Shown: positions 1 through 7,218 of the stretch, one piece after another | Numbering within the stretch: the first letter of the stretch is position 1 | Layout of the letters: every line of letters begins with the position of its first letter | NCBI GenBank assembly: GCA_020445605.1 | Contig: JAGRGH010000049.1 | Location: 186,001 to 250,000 of the forward strand | Direction: 5' to 3' | Length of the DNA stretch: 64,000 nt | Source: Chromatiales bacterium | Lineage (GTDB): Bacteria > Pseudomonadota > Gammaproteobacteria > JAGRGH01 | Translations under genes and position numbers: made by a program | Notes under the pieces: model-generated | What the model saw: only the letters and a program-made list of their open reading frames with translations | Database searches by the model: none | What the model was told of the DNA's origin: nothing

Positions 1-744
1 GCCGTGCTGGCGGGCTGCGGCTCCGCGCCGCGTCGAGATTCCATCCCGGCGACATCCGCCACGCAGACGACGCGCTATTCGACCCCGCCGACGCACTACG
101 TCGTGCGCACCGGCGACACCCTCTACAACATCGCCTGGCGCTATGGGCTCGACTACAAGACCGTCGCTGCGCTCAATGCCATCGCTGCGCCCTACACGAT
201 CTTTCCCGGACAGCGGCTGCGTCTGCTGCCAAATGCCGCGGAGAAGCCTCGCGGGCGCCGCGTTGCATCGGTGAAGCAGCCGCCACAGCCGACCCCGGCG
301 CCGCGTCCAAAGATTCAGAAATCCGCACCGAGACCGCCCGCTCCGTTGCCAAAATCCGCCCCGATTTCCAGCCCGCTGCGTTGGCAGTGGCCGATCAGCG
401 GAACGGTCATCGAAGGCTACGATCCGCGCGACGCCGAGCGAAAGGGCATGCGAATCCGCGGCAGCGAGAACCAGCAGGTTTTCGCGGCCGCGACCGGCAT
501 GGTCGTCTACAGTGGCACCGGCCTGGTCGGTTACGGTCGGGTGGTGATCATCAAACATGACGAGACCTGGCTCAGCGCCTACGGATTCAACAAGCGTCTG
601 CTGGTGCGCGAAGGCGACCGCGTGCAACAGGGCAAAGCGATCGCGGAACTCGGCGCGAGCGGCGATCGACCCGCGATGCTGCATTTCGAAATCCGGCGTA
701 ACGGTCAGCCGGTCGACCCTCAGCAGTTGTTGCCCCGCCGCTGA
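1..744 (+). CDS. nlpD: NlpD-like LysM/LytM lipoprotein, 5' end outside the window
   Basis: Envelope lipoprotein; its relatives activate septal amidase AmiC during cell separation. The visible part opens on a lipobox (L-A-G-C), so only the start of the lipoprotein signal is missing. A LysM peptidoglycan-binding domain lies at about residues 32-78, followed by a Pro-rich linker and a C-terminal LytM/M23 fold at about 125-245. The M23 zinc ligands are absent: the usual HxxxD region reads IRGSENQ, and the final HxH has become M-L-H. The domain is therefore probably a non-catalytic activator, as in E. coli NlpD. It stands 174 bp ahead of rpoS, the classical nlpD-rpoS order; in relatives part of rpoS transcription starts inside nlpD. 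Confidence 0.88.
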   Translation, partial: AVLAGCGSAPRRDSIPATSATQTTRYSTPPTHYVVRTGDTLYNIAWRYGLDYKTVAALNAIAAPYTIFPGQRLRLLPNAAEKPRGRRVASVKQPPQPTPAPRPKIQKSAPRPPAPLPKSAPISSPLRWQWPISGTVIEGYDPRDAERKGMRIRGSENQQVFAAATGMVVYSGTGLVGYGRVVIIKHDETWLSAYGFNKRLLVREGDRVQQGKAIAELGASGDRPAMLHFEIRRNGQPVDPQQLLPRR

Positions 745-918
745 TCCGCGGCATAGCAACGCGCGTATGGCTGACTTGCGCGCTGGTAAAAAAATCGAAT
801 TCGACCGCCTTGACAACGCACGCGCATTGTCGCAACAAACGGCGTACACTGTGCTCGCATAAACACGCGGCGTCGACAGGCGACCACGAGCGAAAAGCCA
901 CCGAACGGAGACCGTGCA

Positions 919-1956
919 ATGCGTGCGAGCGACCGCATCGTCGAAGACGATTCGCCCGATCACGAAGATTCCGACTTTCACGAAGAATTCGAGGCTGCCG
1001 ACGCGGCCGATGACGAAGACGCCGATTCCAAGGCCGACGCCCAGGAAGACAGCAGCAACGACGACGACGATGACGATGACGACGCGGAACCCGTCGTCTA
1101 TGAAGCCGGCACAATCCCCTCCTCCCAGCTCGATGCCACCCGCCTGTATCTCGCCGAGATCGGCCATTCCGAGCTTCTGACGCCCGAAGAAGAGCGCTAC
1201 TACGCACGCAAGGCGCAGCGCGGCGAAGAGGCCGCGCGCAAGCGCATGATCGAGTGCAATCTGCGGCTGGTCGTGAAGATCGCGCGGCGCTATGTCAATC
1301 GCGGGTTGCCGCTGCTGGACCTCATCGAGGAAGGCAACCTGGGTCTGATCCGCGCGGTCGAGAAATTCGATCCCGAACGCGGTTTTCGCTTTTCGACCTA
1401 CGCGACCTGGTGGATTCGTCAGACGATCGAGCGTGGACTGATGAACCAGACGCGTACGATCCGGCTGCCGATCCATATCGTCAAGGAGATCAACATCTAC
1501 CTGCGCGCGGTTCGTCAGCTGTCGCAGACCAGCGACCGCGAACCGACCAGCGAGGATGTCGCCATCCTGCTGGACAAGCCGATCGAGGACGTCAAGCGGA
1601 TGATCGGCCTGACCGAACCAATCGCCTCGGTCGACTCGCCGTACTCGAAGGATTCCGACAAGCCGCTGCTGGATTCAATCGCCGACACCTCGTCGGTCGA
1701 TCCGGAGGACGAGGTCCAGGACATGCACCTGCATGCCAACCTGGACCACTGGCTGGGGCAGTTGTCCGAAAAGCAGCGCGCCGTGGTTGAACGCCGATTT
1801 GGCCTGGGTGGGCATGACAACGCCACGCTCGAAAGCGTGGCCTCGGAACTCGGCGTGACCCGCGAGCGTGTACGCCAGATCCAGATGGACGCACTCAAGC
1901 GCCTGCGGCGCATCCTCGAACGCGAGGGGTACTCCGGCGACGCCCTGTTCCGTTGA
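919..1956 (+). CDS. rpoS: RNA polymerase sigma factor RpoS
   Basis: General stress and stationary-phase sigma factor, 345 aa (E. coli 330). The first ~60 residues are strongly acidic and include a run of eight Asp. Sigma-70 regions follow: region 1.2 at about 70-100, region 2 with [16 protein letters not shown] at about 155-170, region 3, and region 4 with the [13 protein letters not shown] helix-turn-helix near residue 310. ATG 919 is preceded by GGAGA with 7-nt spacing. A TACACT hexamer at 845-850 could be a -10 element, but no well-spaced -35 is visible. The stop codon runs directly into a repeat whose first hairpin and T-tract would terminate this transcript. Confidence 0.96.
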   Translation: MRASDRIVEDDSPDHEDSDFHEEFEAADAADDEDADSKADAQEDSSNDDDDDDDDAEPVVYEAGTIPSSQLDATRLYLAEIGHSELLTPEEERYYARKAQRGEEAARKRMIECNLRLVVKIARRYVNRGLPLLDLIEEGNLGLIRAVEKFDPERGFRFSTYATWWIRQTIERGLMNQTRTIRLPIHIVKEINIYLRAVRQLSQTSDREPTSEDVAILLDKPIEDVKRMIGLTEPIASVDSPYSKDSDKPLLDSIADTSSVDPEDEVQDMHLHANLDHWLGQLSEKQRAVVERRFGLGGHDNATLESVASELGVTRERVRQIQMDALKRLRRILEREGYSGDALFR

Positions 1957-2104
1957 TCCGGCGTTCTACCGCCCGACAACACGAGACAGGCAATCCCTCC
2001 CAATCGTCACCACGCAGGTGGTCGGGCTTGCATAGGCAACCGAAAGCCAAGCTGTTCGCTTGTCACGTCGAAAAGGCCATGGATGGGCCTTTTTGAACAA
2101 CCCG
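1957..2104 (-). repeat. Five-hairpin repeat, family A, copy 1 (reverse, degenerate)
   Basis: Reverse-oriented, diverged copy of the A element. It keeps the terminal hairpin AAAAGGCC-ATGGATG-GGCCTTTT plus an extra T (2071-2094), which reads as a rho-independent terminator for rpoS. It also keeps the third hairpin as ACCAC-N4-GTGGT, where other copies have AACAC-N4-GTGTT; both sides of the stem have changed together. The outer end is GGGTTGTTCAAA when read on the minus strand. The rpoS-proximal end is eroded. Confidence 0.7.
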
Positions 2105-2170
2105 CAAAGCGCCTCGCCGCTTTGCGGCCAAATCGAATCCTTTTTTCTCCGATTGAATTTTCAACCGCTA

Positions 2171-2320
2171 GGGAAGCTCTGATCCATCCATCCCGGGTTG
2201 CCCGAGCGTCGAAAACGAAAAAGTGCGATTTTTCGTTTTCTTTAATTTTTTACGTCTTACACCTGTTGAAAATGGCAGCACTTTCCTTGTCATGTGAAGA
2301 TCTGAGTCGTTCAGAGCTCA
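2171..2320 (+). repeat. Five-hairpin repeat, family B, copy 1
   Basis: Begins with GGGAAGCTCTGAT and contains the A/T-rich bidirectional hairpin GAAAACGAAAAA-GTGCGA-TTTTTCGTTTTC (2211-2240, 12-bp stem). The third and fourth hairpins have decayed on one arm. The element ends near TCAGAGCTC. Confidence 0.72.
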
Positions 2321-2567
2321 TGGCGATCCAATAGGGTTACCGATCTATCGAATACGGGTAGCGAAACCACACGGGCCGCAGGAGAGCCCCGCTAGTGCCA
2401 CCTCAAGTGGGCTGACCCGGCGCAGCCGCTGGAACAAGACACCAACGCTTGAATGACGTGGCTTCGCCTGTACAACGGCGAGGCGTTCCACCCACCCAGT
2501 CAAACTGCGATCAAAGCCACCATCCGGCTCCTTGCCGGCGCAAACATTTCTGCTTGCGTAAAGTAAT

Positions 2568-2586
2568 GCGAATCGTTAGTATTCGC
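2568..2586. promoter_or_regulatory. Fur-like operator upstream of the LbtU-like porin
   Basis: 19-bp dyad GCGAAT-N7-ATTCGC with perfect 6-bp arms, about 130 bp before the porin ATG. It has the Fur-box length and a G+C-shifted form of the GATAAT/ATTATC pattern. Its first 15 positions match the site before bfd (6688-6706) except for one base. Assignment to Fur is inferred. Confidence 0.55.
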
Positions 2587-2716
2587 TTCACGGACGATTA
2601 GTCCACCCTTCGCCAGCCAGCTTCTCGCCAGCCAGCAAATGGGCCGCCTTGGGCACGCGAATCAGTTTCGCAAGCCTCGGGGGCCCGCATTCCTTTGGCA
2701 GACGAGATTGAAAAAT

Positions 2717-3946
2717 ATGAGACTCGGATACTCTGCGGCGGCGTGCGCCGTGGTACTGGCTGCCTCGGGGCCGATTTCGGCTTCCGAGCTTATCGAGGCG
2801 CGCATGGCACGGATCGAGGCGCATCTGGCGCACATGCAGAACCGGCTGAAACAGCAGGATGAAACCATCCGCGCGCAACAGGCCATCATTGCCGAGCAGC
2901 GCGCGACCATCGAGAAGGCCACCGCGCGAACCGACGCCATCGAGGCGCGCGTTGCCCAACCGGAGCCTGAACGCGCCGACGGCAGCGCATGGTATGAACG
3001 CGTTGCGATTTCCGGCGTGGTCGAAGTCGAGGCCGGAACCACCTCCCCCTATACCGGAGACCGGGAATCCGATCTGACCCTGGCGACGTTTGAACTGGCG
3101 GTCGCCGCGAAGATCACCGACCTGGTGTCGGCCGGTGGCAGCCTGCTCTATGAGGAAGGCGATACCCCGCTCGAGGTCGACACCGCATGGGTGACGCTTG
3201 GCAACAGCGAGGAAGGTCCATGGTCAGTCACCGCCGGACAGATCTACGTGCCATTCGGCGTCTATGAAACCAAGCTGCTGTCCGACCCCCTGACACTCGA
3301 GCTCGGTGAAACCCGTGAGACGGCTGTGCAGGGCGGCACGGTCTCGGGGCCATTCAACGCGGCGTTGTACCTGTTCAACGGCGACAACGAACACAACGGG
3401 CGCAACCGCATTGCCAGCTGGGGCGTGAGCGGCGGATTCTCCCAGGGAGATGATGACGTCGGTTACAGCCTTGGACTCGGTTACATCAGTGATCTCGGTG
3501 ATTCGGACAGCCTGCAGGGCGTGATCGCCGATTACCTCGGCAGCAACGACACGGATCGGGTCGGCGCCTGGACCGCGAGTGCCGCAGCGCAGTTCGGCGC
3601 GTTTACGGTGATCGGCGAATATCTGACCGCCAGTGAATCCTTCGAGGCTGCGGCCGTTCCGTGGAAGGCGGGCGGCGCCAGGCCGTCGGCCTGGAACATC
3701 GAGGCCGGTTATGGTTTTGAGCTGATGGGTCGGGAGGCGACGGTGGCGGTCGGTTATCAGGGCACGCGCGAGGCGCTGGCACTGGAACTGCCGCGCCAGC
3801 GTCTGCTTACGGCGGTTTCGGTCGGGGTCTACGACGGTACGACGCTGTCGTTCGAGTGGGCGCATGACACGGACTACGACACCGGCGACGGCGGCACCGG
3901 CGAATCCGCGAACACCCTGACCGCGCAGCTCGCGGTCGAGTTCTGA
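2717..3946 (+). CDS. LbtU-family siderophore porin-like outer-membrane protein
   Basis: Predicted outer-membrane beta-barrel of 409 aa. It has a signal peptide (to about residue 22, ISASE), then a charged coiled coil at about 25-75 (repeats of EARMARIEAHLAHMQNRLKQ type), then a barrel of alternating aromatic/glycine strands ending in the terminal Phe typical of outer-membrane proteins (AVEF). This plan matches the LbtU siderophore porin of Legionella. An upstream ATG at 2639 is in frame, but it would put 26 polar residues before the signal peptide, so ATG 2717 was chosen. The imelysin gene follows 31 bp later, suggesting a two-gene iron operon behind the Fur-like site. The substrate is not known. 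Confidence 0.7.
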   Translation: MRLGYSAAACAVVLAASGPISASELIEARMARIEAHLAHMQNRLKQQDETIRAQQAIIAEQRATIEKATARTDAIEARVAQPEPERADGSAWYERVAISGVVEVEAGTTSPYTGDRESDLTLATFELAVAAKITDLVSAGGSLLYEEGDTPLEVDTAWVTLGNSEEGPWSVTAGQIYVPFGVYETKLLSDPLTLELGETRETAVQGGTVSGPFNAALYLFNGDNEHNGRNRIASWGVSGGFSQGDDDVGYSLGLGYISDLGDSDSLQGVIADYLGSNDTDRVGAWTASAAAQFGAFTVIGEYLTASESFEAAAVPWKAGGARPSAWNIEAGYGFELMGREATVAVGYQGTREALALELPRQRLLTAVSVGVYDGTTLSFEWAHDTDYDTGDGGTGESANTLTAQLAVEF

Positions 3947-3977
3947 TTGCACTGCATCGAAACGAAGGAAACAGACC

Positions 3978-5237
3978 ATGAAACGAGTCCTGCTTCTCGC
4001 CGGCGCGCTGGCCGTGTCCGGACCTGCCGTCGCCGCGATAGACGCACGTGCCGTGCTGAATCACTACGCCGATCTCGCGCATGCGATGTACGACGACTCG
4101 CTGATCGGGGCACACGGTCTGCGGGTGGCGGTCGAACGCCTGGTGGCCGAGCCAAGCACGGCGAATCTACAGTCCGCACGCGAGGCCTGGAAGGCGGCAC
4201 GTGTGCCCTACCAGCAGACCGAGGCCTTTCGCTTCGGCAATGCCATCGTTGACGACTGGGAAGGCAAGGTCAACGCGTGGCCGCTCGACGAGGGATTGAT
4301 CGACTATGTGGCAACTGCGTATGGCGAGGAATCCGATGAAAACCCCTATTACCGGGCCAACGTCATCGCCAATCCGCGGCTGGTGCTCTCGGGGCGGACA
4401 ATCGACGCGCGCGAGATCACCCCGGAGCTGATCTCCGACACTCTGCACGAGGTGGACGAGATCGAGGCCAACGTGGCGACCGGCTACCACGCGATCGAAT
4501 TCCTGCTCTGGGGGCAGGACCTGAACGGCACCGGGTCCGGCGCGGGAAACCGGCCGGAGACCGATTTCGACCCGAAGCGGTGCACGGGCGGTCACTGCGA
4601 ACGTCGTGCCGCCTACCTGCGTGCCGCCACGAGTCTGCTGGTCAGTGATCTCGAATGGATCGTTGCGCAGTGGTCACAGGGCGGTCCGGCGCGTGACTCC
4701 CTGCTGGGTGCGGGCGCCGACCAGGGGCTCGCGACGATCTTCAAGGGGATGGGCAGTCTCTCGTACGGTGAACTCGCCGGCGAACGCATGAAGCTCGGGC
4801 TCATGCTGCACGACCCCGAAGAGGAACATGACTGCTTCAGCGACAACACACACTGGTCACACTTCTACGACGCGCTTGGTATCCGCAACGTCTACACGGG
4901 GCGCTACGTGCGTGCCGACGGTTCGACCCTTGCCGGCCCGGCGGTTGCCGATCTGGTTGCCGCACGGGACGCAAAGATCGATGCCGATCTGCGCGCGCGG
5001 CTGGAGGCGACACAGGCGCGCATGCAGATCCTGGTCGACAGCGCCGAGCGCGACGGGGTCGCCTACGATCAGCTGATCGGCGCCGAAAACCTGGCCGGGA
5101 ATGCCAAGGTTCGCGATGCCATCGACGCCCTGCTCGCGCAGACCAAGGCCATCGAACGCGCGGTTTCCGTCCTCGGACTGGATGCGATCGCGTTCGAGGG
5201 TTCCGACAGCCTCGATGCGCCGGATACCGTCAAATAA
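3978..5237 (+). CDS. Imelysin-family periplasmic iron-regulated protein (IrpA-like)
   Basis: 419 aa with a signal peptide cut after about residue 19 (GPAVA-A). Imelysin/peptidase M75 fold; the family motif GxHxxE is intact as GYHAIE at 169-174, and the second conserved block HDCFSDNTHWS lies near 290. Family members are iron-regulated periplasmic or surface proteins linked to iron uptake; peptidase activity is doubtful. The RBS AAGGAAA precedes ATG 3978. It is downstream of the LbtU-like porin, and a second imelysin lies at 8680. Its stop codon is followed at once by a reverse B repeat. Confidence 0.85.
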   Translation: MKRVLLLAGALAVSGPAVAAIDARAVLNHYADLAHAMYDDSLIGAHGLRVAVERLVAEPSTANLQSAREAWKAARVPYQQTEAFRFGNAIVDDWEGKVNAWPLDEGLIDYVATAYGEESDENPYYRANVIANPRLVLSGRTIDAREITPELISDTLHEVDEIEANVATGYHAIEFLLWGQDLNGTGSGAGNRPETDFDPKRCTGGHCERRAAYLRAATSLLVSDLEWIVAQWSQGGPARDSLLGAGADQGLATIFKGMGSLSYGELAGERMKLGLMLHDPEEEHDCFSDNTHWSHFYDALGIRNVYTGRYVRADGSTLAGPAVADLVAARDAKIDADLRARLEATQARMQILVDSAERDGVAYDQLIGAENLAGNAKVRDAIDALLAQTKAIERAVSVLGLDAIAFEGSDSLDAPDTVK

Positions 5238-5240
5238 GGC

Positions 5241-5390
5241 CTGATTGCATCAGGATCGCCCGCGGCACATGGACGTGCCGCCATTTTCAACGGATGTAAG
5301 CCGTTGAAAATGAGAGAAAAAGGAAAATCGCACTTTTTTCGTTTTCGCTGCTCTGGCAATCCTTCGACGGATTGATCAGGGCTTCCGTAG
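5241..5390 (-). repeat. Five-hairpin repeat, family B, copy 2 (reverse)
   Basis: Complete reverse copy at a convergent junction. In + strand order it has CCTGAT-TGC-ATCAGG, then GCGGCAC-ATGGAC-GTGCCGC, then CATTTTCAACGG-ATGTAAG-CCGTTGAAAATG (12-bp perfect stem, 5282-5312), then the A/T-rich hairpin region, then CAATCC-N5-GGATTG. Compared with copy 5 the stems carry paired changes (GTGGCAC/GTGCCAC there, GCGGCAC/GTGCCGC here). Confidence 0.8.
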
Positions 5391-5552
5391 CAGGTTGTTG
5401 AAAAAGGCCCATCCATGGCCTGTTCAACATCGCAACCGAAGAGCGCGGTTTTCGGTCGCTCACGAACATCAGCCACTTGCGTGTCCGGGTTTCGGGCGAG
5501 ACATCCCTGTCTCGCGATATCAGCCTGTTGAAACGAGATTTTCGACAGCCTG
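5391..5552 (+). repeat. Five-hairpin repeat, family A, copy 2
   Basis: 162 bp from CAGGTTGTTGAAA to TTTTCGACAGCCTG. Hairpins include AAAGGCC/GGCC, ACCGAA-GAGCGCGGT-TTTCGGT, and CGAGAC-ATCCCT-GTCTCG (5497-5514). It abuts B copy 2 directly, so the whole 5241-5552 junction between the imelysin and bfr genes is repeat. Confidence 0.8.
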
Positions 5553-5564
5553 CCAAGCAAAATG

Positions 5565-5579
5565 CCGGGGCGACCCCGG
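5565..5579 (-). terminator. Hairpin downstream of bfr
   Basis: CCGGGG-CGA-CCCCGG, 8 bp beyond the bfr stop. On the minus strand it is followed by CATTTTG. The U-tract is short, so termination is plausible but not certain. Confidence 0.4.
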
Positions 5580-5586
5580 TCCATGA

Positions 5587-6054
5587 CTACATCTGGGACT
5601 GCAAGTAGTTTTTCAGCCCGATCTTTTCGATCAGGCCGAGCTGCTTCTCCAGCCAGTAGGTGTGATCTTCCTCGGTGTCGTCGAGGAGCTTTTCGAGGAC
5701 TTCGCGACTCTGGTAGTCGTGCTCCTGTTCGCAGACCTTGATGGCATGCCGCAGTTCGGCGACGACCTGACACTCGACCGCCAGATCGTTGCGCAGCATT
5801 TCTTCCACATCCTTGCCGACGTTCAGGGCGCGGGGTTCGGCGAGGTCCGGTTTCCCCTCAAGAAACAGGATCCGCTGGATCAGCCGGTCGGCATGCTGAG
5901 TTTCCTCTTCCATCTCGTGGATCGTGTGCTCGCTGAGCTTTGTGAGCCCCCAATCGTCGTACATGCGCGCATGCGTAAAGTACTGGTCGCGCGCCGCCAG
6001 TTCACCGGTGAGGAGCTTCTGTAGCTGTTTCAGAACCTTGTTGTTGCCTTTCAT
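5587..6054 (-). CDS. bfr: Bacterioferritin, ferroxidase-type subunit lacking the haem Met
   Basis: Cytoplasmic iron-storage subunit, 155 aa, the normal Bfr length. The di-iron ferroxidase ligands are all present by alignment to E. coli Bfr: E18, E51, H54, E94, and the E-x-x-H pair near 127-130 (EEDH). The haem ligand Met52 is replaced by Thr (E51-T52-Q53-H54), so this subunit should oxidise iron but not pair to make the haem site. ATG 6054 has GAGGGG upstream. It lies 12 bp after the second bfr, which has the opposite defect; together they should form a mixed 24-mer. Confidence 0.92.
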   Translation of the reverse strand: MKGNNKVLKQLQKLLTGELAARDQYFTHARMYDDWGLTKLSEHTIHEMEEETQHADRLIQRILFLEGKPDLAEPRALNVGKDVEEMLRNDLAVECQVVAELRHAIKVCEQEHDYQSREVLEKLLDDTEEDHTYWLEKQLGLIEKIGLKNYLQSQM

Positions 6055-6066
6055 GGTTGCGCCCCT

Positions 6067-6531
6067 CTAGATCTGCGCTTGCAGGTAATTTTCGATGCCG
6101 CTGTGTTCGATCAGCCAGAGCTGGGATTCGAGCCAGTCGATCTGCTCTTCGGTGTGTTCCAGTAGGTCTTCCAGCAAATCGCGGCTGACGTAGTCGGAAG
6201 CGCCTTCGCTGAGGCCGACGGCGTCGACGAGCTGCCGTCGCAGATCGGTGCCGAGCTTGAGATCGGCGGACAGGATTTCCGCCGCGTTCTCGCCGATCAG
6301 GAGCTTGCCCAAGTCCTGGAGGTTGGGCAGGCCTTCGAGAAACAGCACCCGTTCGATCAGATCGTCGGCGGCCTTCATGGCCCGGATCGAGTGTTTGTAT
6401 TCGGCCTCGTTGAGCTTCTCCAGCCCCCAGTTCTTCAGCATGCGGGCATGCAGAAAGTACTGATTGATGGCCGTGAGCTGATTTTTCAGCGCCAAGTTGA
6501 GCGCCGAGACCACTTGCGGATCGGATTTCAT
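6067..6531 (-). CDS. bfr: Bacterioferritin, haem-type subunit without ferroxidase centre
   Basis: 154-aa bacterioferritin paralogue starting at ATG 6531 (RBS GAGGTGG, 3 nt spacing; a longer upstream frame lacks Bfr similarity). The haem ligand Met52 is kept (A51-M52-K53-A54), but every ferroxidase ligand is lost: Q18, A51, A54, G94, and T-E-E-Q in place of E-x-x-H at 127-130. Such a subunit can bind haem at the dimer interface but cannot oxidise iron at a di-iron site. It is the first gene of the bfr operon, divergent from bfd across a region with FNR-type and Fur-like sites. Confidence 0.92.
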   Translation of the reverse strand: MKSDPQVVSALNLALKNQLTAINQYFLHARMLKNWGLEKLNEAEYKHSIRAMKAADDLIERVLFLEGLPNLQDLGKLLIGENAAEILSADLKLGTDLRRQLVDAVGLSEGASDYVSRDLLEDLLEHTEEQIDWLESQLWLIEHSGIENYLQAQI

Positions 6532-6660
6532 TTTCCACCTCGCGATGAATCGGAAAGTGCACCGGGGCTGGCGATCCGAAACAGGCGGAGTGGCTGGGCC
6601 CAAAAGTGTGTTCGCAACCAAATTATTGCAGATGTGCCGCCCCCTTTTTTGTTGGCGACG

Positions 6661-6674
6661 TTGACCTGGGTCAA
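6661..6674. promoter_or_regulatory. FNR/ANR-type site between bfr and bfd
   Basis: TTGACCTGGGTCAA, the core of an 18-bp palindrome at 6659-6676 (CGTTGACC-TG-GGTCAACG). It has the TTGAY-N4-RTCAA form bound by FNR/ANR/DNR regulators and lies 130 bp before the bfr start and 76 bp before bfd. Confidence 0.5.
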
Positions 6675-6687
6675 CGTAACAGCTATT

Positions 6688-6706
6688 GCGAATCGTTCGT
6701 ATCTCG
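6688..6706. promoter_or_regulatory. Fur-like site upstream of bfd
   Basis: GCGAATCGTTCGTATCTCG, 44 bp before the bfd ATG. Its first 15 bases equal those of the site at 2568-2586 except one, while the right arm is weaker. Fur repression of bfd is common in proteobacteria, which supports the reading. Confidence 0.5.
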
Positions 6707-6749
6707 TATACGATGCCTCCCCAACGTGTCTGCCGAAGGCTGGCCCACC

Positions 6750-6956
6750 ATGTATGTGTGCATTTGCAATCGGATTACCGACCGGGACATCCGACGCGCC
6801 GTCAGCCAGGGCGCTGTCTCGATGTCGAGCCTGTGCGCCCAGCTCGAGATCGCCAAAAACTGCGGGCGTTGCGCCGAGTGCGCCTGCAATATCCTGAACG
6901 AGGAACTGCAGGCACAATGGTCGATAACGGGCGCCGCAATGCTGGCCAGTGCCTGA
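6750..6956 (+). CDS. bfd: Bacterioferritin-associated ferredoxin
   Basis: 68-aa [2Fe-2S] protein that reduces Bfr-bound iron so it can be released. Cysteine ligands C4-x-C6 (YVCICNRITD) and C-x2-C near residues 38-41 (NCGRC) match the BFD-like [2Fe-2S] domain. It is transcribed away from the two bfr genes, with a Fur-like site directly upstream, so storage and release are oppositely placed around one control region. Confidence 0.9.
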   Translation: MYVCICNRITDRDIRRAVSQGAVSMSSLCAQLEIAKNCGRCAECACNILNEELQAQWSITGAAMLASA

Positions 6957-7134
6957 GCCCCGCGGACTCGAGATCACCGGCTCGGTCAACAGATCCGTGC
7001 TCGCCTGGCTCCAGCGACACCCCCGGGTATTGCACTGGTTCCTGCGCCGGTCCAATGCGGCGCTTGAGAGCCGCCGCGCGCGACGTTCCCGCAATCTCCG
7101 CGAGCTGTTCGCCCGGACCACGCTTCGGAACTAG
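6949..7134 (+). CDS. Possible small basic protein after bfd
   Basis: GTG-started frame of 61 aa overlapping the bfd stop by 8 nt. It is Arg-rich (17 Arg) with an aromatic segment (LAWLQRHPRVLHWFL) and no recognised domain. Translational coupling to bfd is possible, but a chance GC-rich frame cannot be excluded. Confidence 0.3.
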   Translation: MPEPRGLEITGSVNRSVLAWLQRHPRVLHWFLRRSNAALESRRARRSRNLRELFARTTLRN

Positions 7135-7218
7135 CTGCCTCGCGCGTTCTCGCTTCTGATTGCGCCGGATTCGACCGGCTCCGGACTCCGCCCGCCCAAC
7201 GTTCTGGTCCGCTCAAAG

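Larger units (their letters stand above)
1957..2716. other. 760-bp intergenic region between rpoS and the LbtU-like gene
   Basis: Holds an A repeat (reverse), a B repeat (forward), and between them a separate 10-bp hairpin CCGCAAAGCG-N6-CGCTTTGCGG (2102-2127) with a T-rich stretch about 13 nt later. From 2331 to 2560 nothing recognisable is seen, apart from a small hairpin around CTTCGCC-N8-GGCGAGG. A Fur-like dyad lies at 2568-2586, ahead of the porin gene. Confidence 0.6.

Noticed and set aside
810-850. TTGACA (810-815) with TACACT (845-850) as a promoter for rpoS
   Set aside because: The spacer is 29 bp, too long for a sigma-70 promoter; only the -10-like hexamer is mentioned.
2639-2716. 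Earlier ATG for the LbtU-like protein
   Set aside because: Would add 26 polar residues before the signal peptide.
5069-5773. 234-aa frame and similar small frames across the repeat regions
   Set aside because: Shared peptide pieces in several intergenic spots come from the A/B repeats, not from genes.
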